Below are positions 28,052 through 37,424 of a stretch of 64,000 nt of DNA, in pieces (the stretch's first letter is position 1; every line of letters starts with the position of its first letter). The DNA is from Saprospiraceae bacterium (GTDB lineage Bacteria; Bacteroidota; Bacteroidia; Chitinophagales; Saprospiraceae): the NCBI GenBank assembly GCA_016715405.1, contig JADKAE010000003.1, positions 310,001 to 374,000 on the forward strand. The letters are read 5' to 3'. The position numbers and the translations under genes were made by a program. Under the pieces are notes generated by a model. The model was not told where the DNA came from. It ran no database searches and saw only the letters and a program-made list of their open reading frames with translations.

Positions 28052-29225
28052 CGTAATTTTTTTTCTATGAATTGTCGCAATTCCTCCCCGTGCAGGTTCT
28101 TGGCCAGCACCTTGCCATCCTGATCCAGGATAAAATTGGCGGAATCGTGCGGATGCGGAGGGCGTCCAGCAGGGGCATTTCGTAGCCGGTGAGGTGGGAG
28201 GTTTGGGGCCACACCGCGCCGTCCTTGGCGACGGCATTTTTCCAGGCGTTTTCGCCGCTATCGATAGAATAGCCGATAATTTGCAGGCCTTTATCGCGGT
28301 AATTGGTCCAGAGGGGCGTAAGCACCTCGCGGTTTTCGCGGCGGCAGGGGGCGCACCAGGACGCCCAGATATCGAGGATCGTCAATTTCTTTCCTAACAG
28401 ACTTTTCAAAGCCACCGTATCGCCGGCCTGGGTTGGCAGCGGAAAATCGGGGATCATATCGCCGACCAGCACGGGCAGTTTTTCGGCGCCTGCCTGGTCG
28501 CACAGTTGCCTCACAAAAGGCATTTCGGCTTGTTGGCCTGACCAGCGCTCGCACTGGCGGTGCAGAAACTCGGGTACGCGCTCGAAGTCGTTGGAGGGGC
28601 TCACCCAGCGGATGGCTGCCAATGCAGCCCATACCGACTTTGTGCTATCGGCGAATGCCATCAGCGGTTGTTGGAATTCAAGCAGGGCTTTTTCCTGTTC
28701 TATTATGGCGTGTTCATCATTGTCAATAGCCGCCATAACCGATTGCCATTTGGCGAAAGCCATAAGACGCACATCCCGCAACAACATCAGAGACCTGTTA
28801 TCAGCAGATGGATTTTTTATAGAAAAGCCGGCCTGCAAGCGATCGGATTGGGACGTTATAGAAATGTCTTCACCAGGCGCTATCAATACCGGCATATAAT
28901 TAGCCGAGGAGATGTTCTCGTCTTCCAGTTTATTGGCAAAACGGCTATCATTTCGTTGTATTTCGAGCTGATATAAGCCCGGGCGTTCGATTTTGGGTAT
29001 ATTTTTAAAAGAAAAATAACCCGCTTTGTCTACCACGGCAGAATCAACCACAATACCGGCATAGTTGGCATTGAGCTCGGCAAAACTGCGGGGTTGCACC
29101 AGGTAGAGGACTGGCTTCCAGTCGGGGTGCAAGGTAATTTTGCCGGAAATGCCGGGTTGTGTAGAACTACACCCCTGCGTGGCAGAAAAAACGAGCAGAA
29201 TGAGGACAAATTTGTGGAATGCCAT
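28048..29225 (-). CDS. TlpA-like thiol-disulfide lipoprotein (one frameshift)
   Basis: About 392 residues. The signal peptide ends in a lipobox (LVFSATQGC). N-terminal DUF4369-like domain (ISGKITLHPDWKPVLYLV, VDKAGYFSFKNI), helical linker, then a TlpA/AhpC-TSA fold (MIPDFPLPTQAGDTVALKSLLGKKLTILDIWASWCAPCRRE) with the redox motif CAPC. The open frame ends wrongly; a one-base correction near 28145 restores IRTIPANFILDQDGKVLAKN and a stop at 28048-28050, inside the palindrome array. Membrane-attached disulfide reductase by family. Confidence 0.83.
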
Positions 29226-29256
29226 ATGCTGGAAAGACTATTCGGTTTAGATGGGG

Positions 29257-29264
29257 CAAAAATA
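29257..29264 (-). promoter_or_regulatory. -7 element for the TlpA-like gene
   Basis: TATTTTTG on the minus strand matches TAnnTTTG, about 30 bases before the start at 29225. Confidence 0.45.
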
Positions 29265-29408
29265 GGATAAAGGGGTATAGTTTTTTGTAATGGGGATCAC
29301 AATACGGTTATTAAGCCTTGGTACACGTCAAGAAAGTATATCTCTATCGTAATTATTTAGCAGGTATAACTTAACGCCAAAATAAGCGCAAAGGTCTTTA
29401 CTTATGAC

Positions 29409-29491
29409 ACCCCCGGCCCCTAAAGGGGAGTCTTCCCGCTATCAAGAAAACCCCGTCTACCAGAGGGGTTCCCCTTTAGGGGTTAGGGGGT
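29409..29491. repeat. Inverted repeat with CCCCTAAAGGGGA core
   Basis: Arm 29409-29429 (ACCCCCGGCCCCTAAAGGGGA) pairs with 29470-29491. Each arm also contains a small palindrome, CCCCTAAAGGGG or CCCCTTTAGGGG. Confidence 0.75.
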
Positions 29492-29531
29492 TGGGTTGGC
29501 AATGTTCAGGTTAGGCTGTTACCCTAAATAG

Positions 29532-29759
29532 TTACTCTCTATCATATATTTCATCCCGATTGAACTTCCAATCCTTGGTTTGAATACGTATATCCTCGCT
29601 GTTTGAAATTATCCGTTGAACCGGATCAAGTTCGGGAGGAATTACAGTCCTGGTTAATAAATTGATAATCAATTCATTTAGATCACACCCTTGTTGGGCC
29701 GCGTACTCATGGCTGCGCCTTAACAAATCCTCTTGTATTGAAATAGTTACTTTTCTCAT
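29532..29759 (-). CDS. Orphan antitoxin-like ribbon-helix-helix protein
   Basis: 75 residues. MRKVTISIQEDLLRRSHEYAAQQGCDLNELIINLLTRTV has the strand-helix-helix layout of small RHH antitoxins, where the VTISI strand contacts DNA. The C-terminal tail is polar and would bind a toxin. I chose the ATG at 29759 because the upstream 19 codons do not fit. No toxin is found next to it on either side, so it may be an orphan or a free regulator. Confidence 0.6.
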   Translation of the reverse strand: MRKVTISIQEDLLRRSHEYAAQQGCDLNELIINLLTRTVIPPELDPVQRIISNSEDIRIQTKDWKFNRDEIYDRE

Positions 29760-29857
29760 AACATATAGCTTACCAATGCCGATCAATTTACAAAAAAAAG
29801 TTGAATTGCTAATCAAAACGCCCCCCCGATTGTTTACCCCTCGTTAATCAACCACAC

Positions 29858-32263
29858 ATGAAAAAATACGCACTTTTTACTCTATTACTGATAGCCGCCG
29901 GCTTCGTCACGGCGCAAACCGGCATCGTCAAAGGCCGCGTCACCAACGGCATCAACAACGACCCCATCGGCTTTGCCAATGTGATCGTGGTGGGCACCGA
30001 CCTGGGCGCCATCACCGACGACCTGGGCAACTACGAAATCACCGGCTTAACACCCGGGCTCTACGACATCAAAGCCAGCTATCTGGGCTTCAACGAAGTC
30101 ACCGAATTCGAAGTGCAGGTCACCAATTCCAAACCCGCGGTAGTGGATTTCGAACTGGAAGAAAGCGCCGAACAATTACAGGAAGTGGTGGTGCAGGCCT
30201 CGCCTTTCCGCAAAACCGAAGAAAGCCCCGTGTCGCTGCGCACCATCGGCGTGGCGGAGATACAGCGCAACCCCGGCGGCAACCGCGATATTTCGAGGGT
30301 AGTGCAATCCCTGCCCGGTGTGACCACCTCCGCTTCCTTCCGCAACGACCTCATCATCCGCGGCGGCGCACCCAACGAAAACCGCTTTTTCCTCGACGAC
30401 GTAGAGGTGCCCAATATCAACCACTTTGCCACGCAGGGCTCTTCGGGAGGCCCCGTGGGGCTTATCAACGTCAATTTCATCCGCGAAGTCGACTTTTTTA
30501 GCAGCGCCTTCCCGGCAGGCCGCGGCAATGCCCTGAGCTCGGTATTTAACTTCAAACAACGCGACGGCCGCAGCGACCGCCTCGGCGGCAACTTTATGGT
30601 GGGCGCCTCCGATATCGGCCTCACACTGGAAGGCCCCATCGGCAAAAAAACGACCTACCTGGTCTCGGCCAGGCGCTCTTATCTGCAATTTTTGTTTAAA
30701 GCGCTGGGGCTGCCCTTCCTGCCCACCTACAACGACTTCCAGGCCAAAATCAAACACCGCATCGACGAGCACAACGAAATCACGTTTATCGGACTGGGCG
30801 CCATCGACCAGTTTGCACTCAACCTCGAAGCCAACGAGACCGAAGAACAGCAATACCTGCTCGACCGCCTGCCCGTGGCGCCCCAGTGGAATTACACCAA
30901 CGGACTCGTTTACAAACGCTACCGCCAGTCGGGCTTTTTTACGTTTGTGCTTAGCCGCAGCATGCTCAACAACGAAGCAGAAAAGTATTTCAAAAACGAC
31001 GATAGCACGGAAGACAACCTCCTCCTGCGCTACCGCTCGCAGGAAATCGAAAACAAGCTGCGCATCGAAAATACCGGCAAGGTGGGTGACTACAAATACA
31101 ACTACGGCGTAGGGTACGAATTTTTGAAATACAACAACCGCACCTTCAACCGCATCTTTACCTCTGCGGGTCCGCAAACCATAGATTTTAAATCGGCCAT
31201 CGAACTGCACAAATACTTCTTCTTCGGGCAGATGAGCCGCAAGTTTTTGCAGGAGCGCCTGTCGCTGTCGGCAGGTATACGCGCCGATGCCAACAACTAC
31301 TCCGAAGAGATGAGCAACCCGCTCACCCAATTGTCGCCGCGATTTTCGCTGGCCTACTCGCTCACCGACCGACTGTCGCTCAACTTCAATACCGGCATCT
31401 ACCACCAGTTGCCGCCGCTTACCGTGTTGGGTTACCGCGAAGACGACCGGCTGGTAAACCGCGACAACGGCATCAAATACATCCGCAATACCCACCTCGT
31501 GGGCGGCATCGAATTCAATACTGCCGCCAGCTCGCGCATTACCGTAGAGGGGTATTACAAAATGTACGACAACTACCCGTTTTTGCTGCGCGACAGCCTG
31601 ACGCTGGCCAACCTCGGCGCCGATTTCGGGGTATTGGGCAACGAGCCGGCTATTCCCCGCTCAAAAGGGCGCGCCTACGGCCTCGAATTTTTATTCCAGC
31701 AGCGCCTTTACAAAGGGTATTACGGCATCCTGTCGTATACGCTGGGCTGGAGCGAATTTGAAGACAAAAACGGCAAATACATACCTTCGTCGTGGGATGC
31801 GCGCCATATTGTAAATGTCGTTTTTGGTAAAAAATTCAAACGCGACTGGGAGGTAGGCATCAACTGGCGCTTCCAGTCGGGACTGCCGGCAACGCCGTTT
31901 AGCGATGCCTCCAGCCTGGTACTCAACTGGGACGTCAACGGCGGCGGCATCCGCAATTTCAACCAACTCAACACCCTGCGCAGCGACGCCGGCAACGCCA
32001 TCGACCTGCGCGTAGATAAAAGGTGGTATTTCAACAAATGGAGCCTTAATTTGTATTTGGATATAGAAAACATAACCGGCAACGCCATAGGCAACGACCA
32101 GCTCATCCTGGACCGACCCCTCGATGAAAACGGCCAACCCATCGGCGGCGCCATCATTGAAAATCCGGAAGCGCCGGTCGAACAACAGCGCTACCGCATC
32201 AAAACCATCAACGACGCGCAAGGTACTTTGATACCCAGCATCGGAATAATGGTAGAATGGTAA
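29858..32263 (+). CDS. TonB-dependent receptor with carboxypeptidase-like N-domain
   Basis: 801 residues, intact. Signal peptide (YALFTLLLIAAGFVTAQ), carboxypeptidase-regulatory-like domain (GIVKGRVTNGINNDPIGFANVIVVGTD, about 22-100), plug (NPGGNRDISRVVQSLPGV, IIRGGAPNENRFFLDDVEVPN) and barrel to the end GIMVEW. It takes up an unidentified ligand across the outer membrane. QueE begins four bases after its stop, implying one transcript, but nothing else links the two. Confidence 0.9.
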   Translation: MKKYALFTLLLIAAGFVTAQTGIVKGRVTNGINNDPIGFANVIVVGTDLGAITDDLGNYEITGLTPGLYDIKASYLGFNEVTEFEVQVTNSKPAVVDFELEESAEQLQEVVVQASPFRKTEESPVSLRTIGVAEIQRNPGGNRDISRVVQSLPGVTTSASFRNDLIIRGGAPNENRFFLDDVEVPNINHFATQGSSGGPVGLINVNFIREVDFFSSAFPAGRGNALSSVFNFKQRDGRSDRLGGNFMVGASDIGLTLEGPIGKKTTYLVSARRSYLQFLFKALGLPFLPTYNDFQAKIKHRIDEHNEITFIGLGAIDQFALNLEANETEEQQYLLDRLPVAPQWNYTNGLVYKRYRQSGFFTFVLSRSMLNNEAEKYFKNDDSTEDNLLLRYRSQEIENKLRIENTGKVGDYKYNYGVGYEFLKYNNRTFNRIFTSAGPQTIDFKSAIELHKYFFFGQMSRKFLQERLSLSAGIRADANNYSEEMSNPLTQLSPRFSLAYSLTDRLSLNFNTGIYHQLPPLTVLGYREDDRLVNRDNGIKYIRNTHLVGGIEFNTAASSRITVEGYYKMYDNYPFLLRDSLTLANLGADFGVLGNEPAIPRSKGRAYGLEFLFQQRLYKGYYGILSYTLGWSEFEDKNGKYIPSSWDARHIVNVVFGKKFKRDWEVGINWRFQSGLPATPFSDASSLVLNWDVNGGGIRNFNQLNTLRSDAGNAIDLRVDKRWYFNKWSLNLYLDIENITGNAIGNDQLILDRPLDENGQPIGGAIIENPEAPVEQQRYRIKTINDAQGTLIPSIGIMVEW

Positions 32264-32267
32264 ATTT

Positions 32268-32909
32268 ATGTCCGCTTACAAAGTCAAAGAAATATTCTAT
32301 ACCCTGCAAGGCGAGGGCGCCCAGAGCGGGCGCCCTGCCGTCTTCTGCCGATTTACGGGCTGCAACCTCTGGAGCGGCAGGGAAGAAGACCGCAGCACGG
32401 CCATCTGCCAGTTTTGCGATACCGACTTCTGGGGCATGGACGGCCTCAACGGCGGGCGCTACGCTACTCCCCGGGAATTGGCGGCCAAGGTAGCTTCGCT
32501 ATGGCCCACCGGGCTCAATATTGGCCGCCCTTACGTGGTGTGCACCGGCGGCGAGCCTCTGCTCCAACTCGACGAAGCCCTTGTCGACGCCTTCCACGAG
32601 GCCGGCTTTGAAGTCGCCGTAGAAACCAACGGCACCATCGCCGCCCCCGCCGGCATCGACTGGATTTGTATGAGCCCCAAGGCCAATACGGAACTGGTGC
32701 AGCTCTCCGGCCACGAGCTCAAACTGGTATTTCCCCAACCCGGTGCGGAGCCGGAAAAGTATACTCACCTCGATTTTTTCCATTTCTTCCTTCAGCCCAT
32801 GGACGGGCCTTTCCGCGAAACCAACACCCAACTCACGCTTGACTATTGCCTGCAACACCCGCAGTGGCGATTGAGTCTGCAGACGCATAAATTGTTGAAT
32901 ATTCCCTAA
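32268..32909 (+). CDS. queE: 7-carboxy-7-deazaguanine synthase
   Basis: 213 residues. QueE turns 6-carboxy-tetrahydropterin into 7-carboxy-7-deazaguanine in queuosine/preQ0 synthesis, using a radical SAM cluster. The start IFYTLQGEGAQSGRPAVFCRFTGCNLW is typical. The cluster cysteines are C32, C47 and C50 (CX14CX2C, the expanded spacing known in some QueE). TGGEPLLQ and VAVETNGT are the SAM- and substrate-binding motifs. Other queuosine genes are not in this window. Confidence 0.93.
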   Translation: MSAYKVKEIFYTLQGEGAQSGRPAVFCRFTGCNLWSGREEDRSTAICQFCDTDFWGMDGLNGGRYATPRELAAKVASLWPTGLNIGRPYVVCTGGEPLLQLDEALVDAFHEAGFEVAVETNGTIAAPAGIDWICMSPKANTELVQLSGHELKLVFPQPGAEPEKYTHLDFFHFFLQPMDGPFRETNTQLTLDYCLQHPQWRLSLQTHKLLNIP

Positions 32910-32932
32910 ATTGGGCTGAAAATCATAAGCCC

Positions 32933-33970
32933 ATGAAAACACTTCGCACTTTTGCACTGATTGGTGCAATACTCTCTCTCTCTCTTTCCAGCTTTTCGCA
33001 AAACAGTCCCGGCCAGGGCGCCTGGCTCATCGATGGCAACGGGCTAATCAATCACAACCTCGACGGTACCGATCGCAATTTTTTTGCTTCTCCTTATATC
33101 AAAGCGGGATATTTTCTCTCTGATCGTCTGGTTCTGGGCCTGGAAGCCGTGGGGTATTACAGCTATCTAAACGATGAGATTTATAACACCCTTGTTTATC
33201 TGAGGCCTTTCGGCCGCTATTACCTGGGCACTCCGGCGCAAAAATGGCGGCCTTTTGTGTATGCAAGTCCGGGATGGCAGCACGTTTATTTTCGTTACAC
33301 AGGCCAGCAAGTGCGTGGTGATGGCTACACGGCTGACGCTGGTGGCGGCGTCGCTTTTTTCCTGGCGCCGGGTTTGGCGCTGGAAGGCACATTGGGTTAT
33401 GCCGGCGAATACGGCGAGTTTAAGCCGAATCAGGATGTGCAGCTTCAATTGGGCATACAAGCCTACCTGCAGCGCCGCAGCGAAGAAGACAAACAGTTAG
33501 CGCCGCTTTTGGAGAAAGGCGCCATGCAGATCGGCCTCAGCGGCGGCGGCGGCTGGTTAAATATAGGTGTGTATGACGACTGGTATTTCGAGATAAGACC
33601 AAGTGTGGCGTATTTTGTAATCAATAAATTGGCCGTAGGCGGCGCTCTCACCCTGGCCATAGCCGAAAACAACCAGATAATAGAGCCCGAGCCTTTTGTG
33701 CGCTATTATTTTGGCCCTGGCAACGGCAGGCTGCGCCCCCTCGTAGAAGCCGGCGGCGGCTTTCGCTTCCAGTTACAGGCCGAAAAACCCAACAAGCTGA
33801 ATATCAACCTGAAAGCCGGCGCCGGCCTGGCCTGGTTTGTGCGACACAATATCGCGATAGAGGGCGTGTTTTATTATTCCAAATTCCGGTTGGAAGACGA
33901 AAACGTGGATAATAACGATTATCTGGATTTGCAGGTGGGGTTTCAGTATTTTTTGCAGTCCGGGAAATAA
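32933..33970 (+). CDS. Outer-membrane protein with two fused beta-barrel halves
   Basis: 345 residues with a signal peptide (FALIGAILSLSLSSFSQ). Residues about 25-185 and 195-345 repeat each other: each has GAW/GAM start, a strand pair with PYIKAGYFLSDRLVLGLEA or PSVAYFVINKLAVGGAL, RPFGRYYLGT or EPFVRYYFGP, WRPFVYASPG or LRPLVEAGGG, AFFLAPGLALEGTLGY or AWFVRHNIAIEGVFYY, and DVQLQLGIQAYL or YLDLQVGFQYFL. Each half resembles one small OmpA/OmpW-type 8-strand barrel. Role unknown. Confidence 0.75.
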   Translation: MKTLRTFALIGAILSLSLSSFSQNSPGQGAWLIDGNGLINHNLDGTDRNFFASPYIKAGYFLSDRLVLGLEAVGYYSYLNDEIYNTLVYLRPFGRYYLGTPAQKWRPFVYASPGWQHVYFRYTGQQVRGDGYTADAGGGVAFFLAPGLALEGTLGYAGEYGEFKPNQDVQLQLGIQAYLQRRSEEDKQLAPLLEKGAMQIGLSGGGGWLNIGVYDDWYFEIRPSVAYFVINKLAVGGALTLAIAENNQIIEPEPFVRYYFGPGNGRLRPLVEAGGGFRFQLQAEKPNKLNINLKAGAGLAWFVRHNIAIEGVFYYSKFRLEDENVDNNDYLDLQVGFQYFLQSGK

Positions 33971-34219
33971 TCGGGGTGATTGCAAGGCAACTCCCAGCCG
34001 GGGATTTTTTAACTAGGATTTGGTGGATTTATAAGGATGGGAAAGGATGTTTTGATGTTGGATGTTGGATTTTGAATATCCGTGGAATCCCAAAAATCCG
34101 CGTAATCCGCGATTCAGACGGCGGTGTTAGAATCACGGATTTCAAAGATTAGCCGGATTTCACGGAAAGGAAAAAAAAGTTAAGAAAAGGTGACATCTCA
34201 AACCTGACAGCGGAGAAAA

Positions 34220-34250
34220 TTCAGGAGGTGATCTCAAATCACCTCCTGAA
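34220..34250. repeat. Perfect 13-bp hairpin
   Basis: TTCAGGAGGTGAT (34220-34232) and its complement (34238-34250) with a 5-base loop CTCAA. Confidence 0.75.
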
Positions 34251-34330
34251 CTATCCTGTTATCGGTGGCCGTTCGTTGAGCGGAGTCGAAAGGGGACTGT
34301 TGGACTATTAGACTGTTGGACTTTGCGACT

Positions 34331-34446
34331 TTCTATCCCTCTCCCCCTCTCCCCCTCTCCCCCTCGCCCCCTCGCCCCCTCGCCCCTCGCCAAGTCGCCC
34401 CCTCTCCCCCTCTCCCCCTCGCCCCTCGCCAATTCCCCCTCCCCTT
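34331..34446 (-). repeat. G-rich tract (CCCCCTCT/CCCCTCGC words) after the fRMsr stop
   Basis: On the coding strand of the methionine sulfoxide reductase, the tract begins right after its stop codon and reads GGGGGAGA and GGGGCGA words with a GACTTGGCGA interruption. The same tract follows the stop codons at 41802, 52817 and 56963. Confidence 0.75.
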
Positions 34447-34968
34447 CTACCGGGCAAAAAACCGCTGCATAATCGCTTCCAAATAACGCCGGTCTATCTC
34501 ATCAAACGAATACTTTTCGCTGCTGTCGACGTCGAAGACGGCGATGAGGTTGTGTTGGTTGTCAAAAACGGGCACGACGATCTCCGATTGGGAGTTGGGG
34601 TCGCAGGCGATGTGCTCGGCGCCCTGTACCAGTGCGTGCACATCGCCCACCAGTTGCGTTTGCCGCTCGCGGGCCGCCTTGCCGCATACGCCTTTAGAGA
34701 AATCGATGTGCAGGCAGCCCAGGGTGCCCTGGTAAGGCCCCACCGATAAACGCCCCTCATTTACACAATAAAAACCTACCCAATAATAATACGTAAGGTG
34801 CGATTTCAAGATGCAGTTGATCGTCGCCATCTTGAGAATGACGTTGGTTTCTCCTTCCAGCACGGCAGTCAATTCCTGCAAGGCCTGTTCGTAGGCGGCA
34901 GTTTTTTCTTCGCTCCCCATGTTCTGGGAAGGCTTGATGAAATAGGGCATTTCTGCGGAGGTACTCAT
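34447..34968 (-). CDS. Free methionine-(R)-sulfoxide reductase, GAF fold
   Basis: 173 residues. The GAF-fold fRMsr (MsrC) reduces free Met-R-sulfoxide. The three conserved cysteines are present: C85 (GTLGCLHIDF), C95 (SKGVCGKAA) and C122 (HIACDPNSQSEIVVP). LTYYYWVGFYCVNEGRLSVGPYQG and FDVDSSEKYSFDEID are family signatures. The stop codon lies at the edge of the G-rich tract. Intact. Confidence 0.9.
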   Translation of the reverse strand: MSTSAEMPYFIKPSQNMGSEEKTAAYEQALQELTAVLEGETNVILKMATINCILKSHLTYYYWVGFYCVNEGRLSVGPYQGTLGCLHIDFSKGVCGKAARERQTQLVGDVHALVQGAEHIACDPNSQSEIVVPVFDNQHNLIAVFDVDSSEKYSFDEIDRRYLEAIMQRFFAR

Positions 34969-34987
34969 TGTTTTTTGTTTGTTTAGC

Positions 34988-35078
34988 GATTGGGTTTAGC
35001 GGTTGGGTTTAGCGATTAGGTTTAGCGGTTGGGTTTAGCGGTTGGGTTTAGCGGTTGGGTTTAGCGGTTGGGTTTAGC
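34988..35078. repeat. Seven tandem 13-bp units GGTTGGGTTTAGC
   Basis: Units begin at 34988, 35001, 35014, 35027, 35040, 35053 and 35066, with GATTGGG and GATTAGG variants in the first and third. It lies upstream of the fRMsr start (minus strand). The unit has one G-triplet. Confidence 0.85.
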
Positions 35079-35112
35079 TTTATGTTTATGTTTAGAAAAC
35101 TAAACCCTATCG

Positions 35113-35218
35113 CTAAACTGCGCATGCACTAAACTGCGCATGCACTAAACTGCGCATGCACTAAACTGCGCATGCACTAAACTGCGCATGCACTAAACTG
35201 CGCATGCACTAAACTGCG
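35113..35218. repeat. Six tandem 16-bp units CTAAACTGCGCATGCA plus a partial seventh
   Basis: Exact copies start every 16 bases from 35113 to 35193. The unit carries the palindromes TGCGCA and GCATGC (or TGCATGC across the junction). Together with 34988-35078 it fills the region between two divergent genes; CTAAAC complements the GTTTAG of the first array. Confidence 0.88.
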
Positions 35219-35356
35219 CCGAAGGCGCTACCGTCATTGCCGGATTTGCGACAAATGGTAGCGCATCCTTTTATCAATCCAGCGCAAATTATTATTTTCA
35301 ACTTCAATAAACCTGACTGTAACAATTTTTTCGTTCACAAAAAAATCCAATCGCAT

Positions 35357-37270
35357 ATGAAATCAATTCGACTTCTACTTGCATTGAGTGTTGTGGCAAT
35401 ATCCATTTCCTTGTTTGCCCAACAAGCGCCGCTCAAGCAAAATCCGGCTTTGCGCCAAAGCGCGATCATGACCAACCAGACGGAATTCGGCCCCGTATAC
35501 AACCAACCCGGCGCCGAAATACCCCGGCCTTTGTTTCCCGTTAACGCGGAAGGCTCCCGCACCCCTAATCGCGAAGTGATCCTGGGTACTACGGTATATG
35601 ACTTGCAGTCGAATAGTTCGGTTTGCAAACGCATCTCTGAGCAAGACGATAAAATAGTAGGTACCTGGACCTTAGGATTAGAGGATCCCAACTATCCTGA
35701 TCGCGGCACGGCTTACAACGCCTACGACGGCAGCACCTGGGGACCGCAACCCGCGACGCGATTGGAATCGGAGCGCACGGGCTGGCCCAACCACGTATTT
35801 ACCGGCGACGGCGGCGAAGTTATCGTTTCGCATACAGGCCAATTCCGGCTCAAAGTACTCAAAAGGGGCGCCGGCGGAGGCGCCTGGACCGAATCGCTCA
35901 TCCCCTCCAATACACCCAACGGTTCATTGTGGGCGCGCGCAGCAGTCGGCGGCGATGATAACCAGACCATTCACGTCATAGCGATTACTACGCCGGTAGC
36001 CAACGGTGGCGTAGAATACGGCGGCATTAACGGCCATATCCTGTATTACCGGTCGCCCGACGGAGGTCAAACCTGGGATATTACAGACGGCATCATACCT
36101 GGACTCGATACTACCAATTATGCTTTTGGCCGGGCCGATGCTTACTACATTGACGCACGGGGCGACGTGGTGGCCATTGGCATCTTCAACCAATGGAACG
36201 ACCTCCGGGTATTTAAATCGGATGACGGCGGCGATAACTGGACTTCCACCGTTGTGCTCGAATTTCCGCTCGAAAAATACAATATCGACGAGGGTTATAC
36301 CACCGCCGATTTATTCAACGACCCCAATGCGCCCGACACGCTGGCCATCCTGACAAACGACGAAACCGGCACGGTGATCGTGGATGAAAGCGGCCTGGTA
36401 CATTGCTTTTTCGGCCTGATGTATGTGCAGGACGCCGATACTACCGACGGCAACTGGTCGTATTTCCCCGCCACCGACGGCCTCGCCTACTGGAATGAAT
36501 TGCGCGGCGAAAACAACGCTATCCGGGCAGTCAACGCACTGGATCTCAACGGCAATGACACCCTTGATATCGCCGCCATTGCCAATATTGCCCTTTATTT
36601 TACCTCTATCACCTCACAGCCCAGCGCCGCAATTGACGCAAACGGCAATATTTACCTCGTGTATTCTGCAGTGATGGAGGGTACCCAGTATATCAATACC
36701 GAAGATAACCAGCACTACCGCCATATGTTCGTCACGGTATCTTCCGACCTCGGCGAAACCTGGTCGTATCCCTACGACCTGATCAATGCTGATGTGATGA
36801 CAGAACCCGACCTCATCGATTTTGTGGAATCTGTTTTCCCGGGCGTAGTTCGGGACGTGTCAGATAGTCTGCGATTGATCTTCCAGTACGACTTCCGTCC
36901 GGGCCTAAGTGCGCGCGGCGACCTGGACCCTGCGGAAGTGAATTTCATCAGCTATGTCAGCGTGCCGCTGTCCGACCTCGGCATTGTGGGCACAAAAGAG
37001 GTGGTACAGCCCGGTTATTTTGAACTAAAAACGCAACCCAATCCCACGAATGGCGCATTGCAGGTATCTTTCGAACTCGATGCCCAGGCGGAAACAACCC
37101 TGGATCTGTTCAGTGCAACGGGGCAATCCGTCAGCAAGCTGAGCCAGTCCAGCCTCAACGCCGGCCCGCACCAGCTTCAGTTTGACCTGAGCCAGTTGCC
37201 CAAAGGGGTATACGTATTGCGAATTGTTTCCGACAACAAAGTAGCTACTACACGGGTAGTGAAGCAATAA
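35357..37270 (+). CDS. T9SS-exported BNR/sialidase-like repeat protein
   Basis: 637 residues. I chose the ATG at 35357 giving a signal peptide (IRLLLALSVVAISISLFAQ). The body has Asp-box-like propeller repeats (SPDGGQTWDITDG, SDDGGDNWTSTVV, SSDLGETWSYP), the hallmark of BNR/sialidase folds, but no sialidase arginine triad is evident. The C-terminus is a type A T9SS sorting domain (LKTQPNPTNGALQVSFEL ... VYVLRIVSDNKVATTRVVKQ). Secreted, probably surface-anchored. Substrate unknown. A terminator follows. Confidence 0.8.
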   Translation: MKSIRLLLALSVVAISISLFAQQAPLKQNPALRQSAIMTNQTEFGPVYNQPGAEIPRPLFPVNAEGSRTPNREVILGTTVYDLQSNSSVCKRISEQDDKIVGTWTLGLEDPNYPDRGTAYNAYDGSTWGPQPATRLESERTGWPNHVFTGDGGEVIVSHTGQFRLKVLKRGAGGGAWTESLIPSNTPNGSLWARAAVGGDDNQTIHVIAITTPVANGGVEYGGINGHILYYRSPDGGQTWDITDGIIPGLDTTNYAFGRADAYYIDARGDVVAIGIFNQWNDLRVFKSDDGGDNWTSTVVLEFPLEKYNIDEGYTTADLFNDPNAPDTLAILTNDETGTVIVDESGLVHCFFGLMYVQDADTTDGNWSYFPATDGLAYWNELRGENNAIRAVNALDLNGNDTLDIAAIANIALYFTSITSQPSAAIDANGNIYLVYSAVMEGTQYINTEDNQHYRHMFVTVSSDLGETWSYPYDLINADVMTEPDLIDFVESVFPGVVRDVSDSLRLIFQYDFRPGLSARGDLDPAEVNFISYVSVPLSDLGIVGTKEVVQPGYFELKTQPNPTNGALQVSFELDAQAETTLDLFSATGQSVSKLSQSSLNAGPHQLQFDLSQLPKGVYVLRIVSDNKVATTRVVKQ

Positions 37271-37290
37271 GATAGCCGTATTACCGGCAA

Positions 37291-37330
37291 AAAGGCCATC
37301 CTGGATTAGTCTGGGATGGCTTTTCTTTTT
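37291..37330 (+). terminator. Probable intrinsic terminator
   Basis: Stem GCCATCC (37295-37301) pairs with GGATGGC (37314-37320), followed by TTTTCTTTTTG. It is 20 bases behind the stop of the T9SS gene. Confidence 0.6.
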
Positions 37331-37424
37331 GTTTTTTATAAATTTTAAAATAAAAACCCTCCCTCCGTCATTTTTTTCAGAAATTGCATACACAACAATC
37401 CCCAACATCTCAATAACATCACCT

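Larger units (their letters stand above)
29226..29531. other. Intergenic region without a gene
   Basis: Holds the promoter element of the TlpA-like gene at its left side and an inverted repeat at 29409-29491. I see no coding potential, and in particular no toxin gene next to the antitoxin-like frame. Confidence 0.6.
33971..34446. other. Gene-free interval full of repeats
   Basis: Contains GATGTTGGATGTTGGAT (near 34055, echoed near 56995), imperfect inverted CGGATT/AATCCG words (34084-34166), a 13-bp hairpin (34220-34232 with 34238-34250) and the C/T-rich tract 34331-34445. No coding frame looks real. Confidence 0.7.

Noticed and set aside
35113..35218. Possible CRISPR or origin iterons
   Set aside because: The units abut without spacers, and no replication gene (dnaA, repA) or parS-like site is near.
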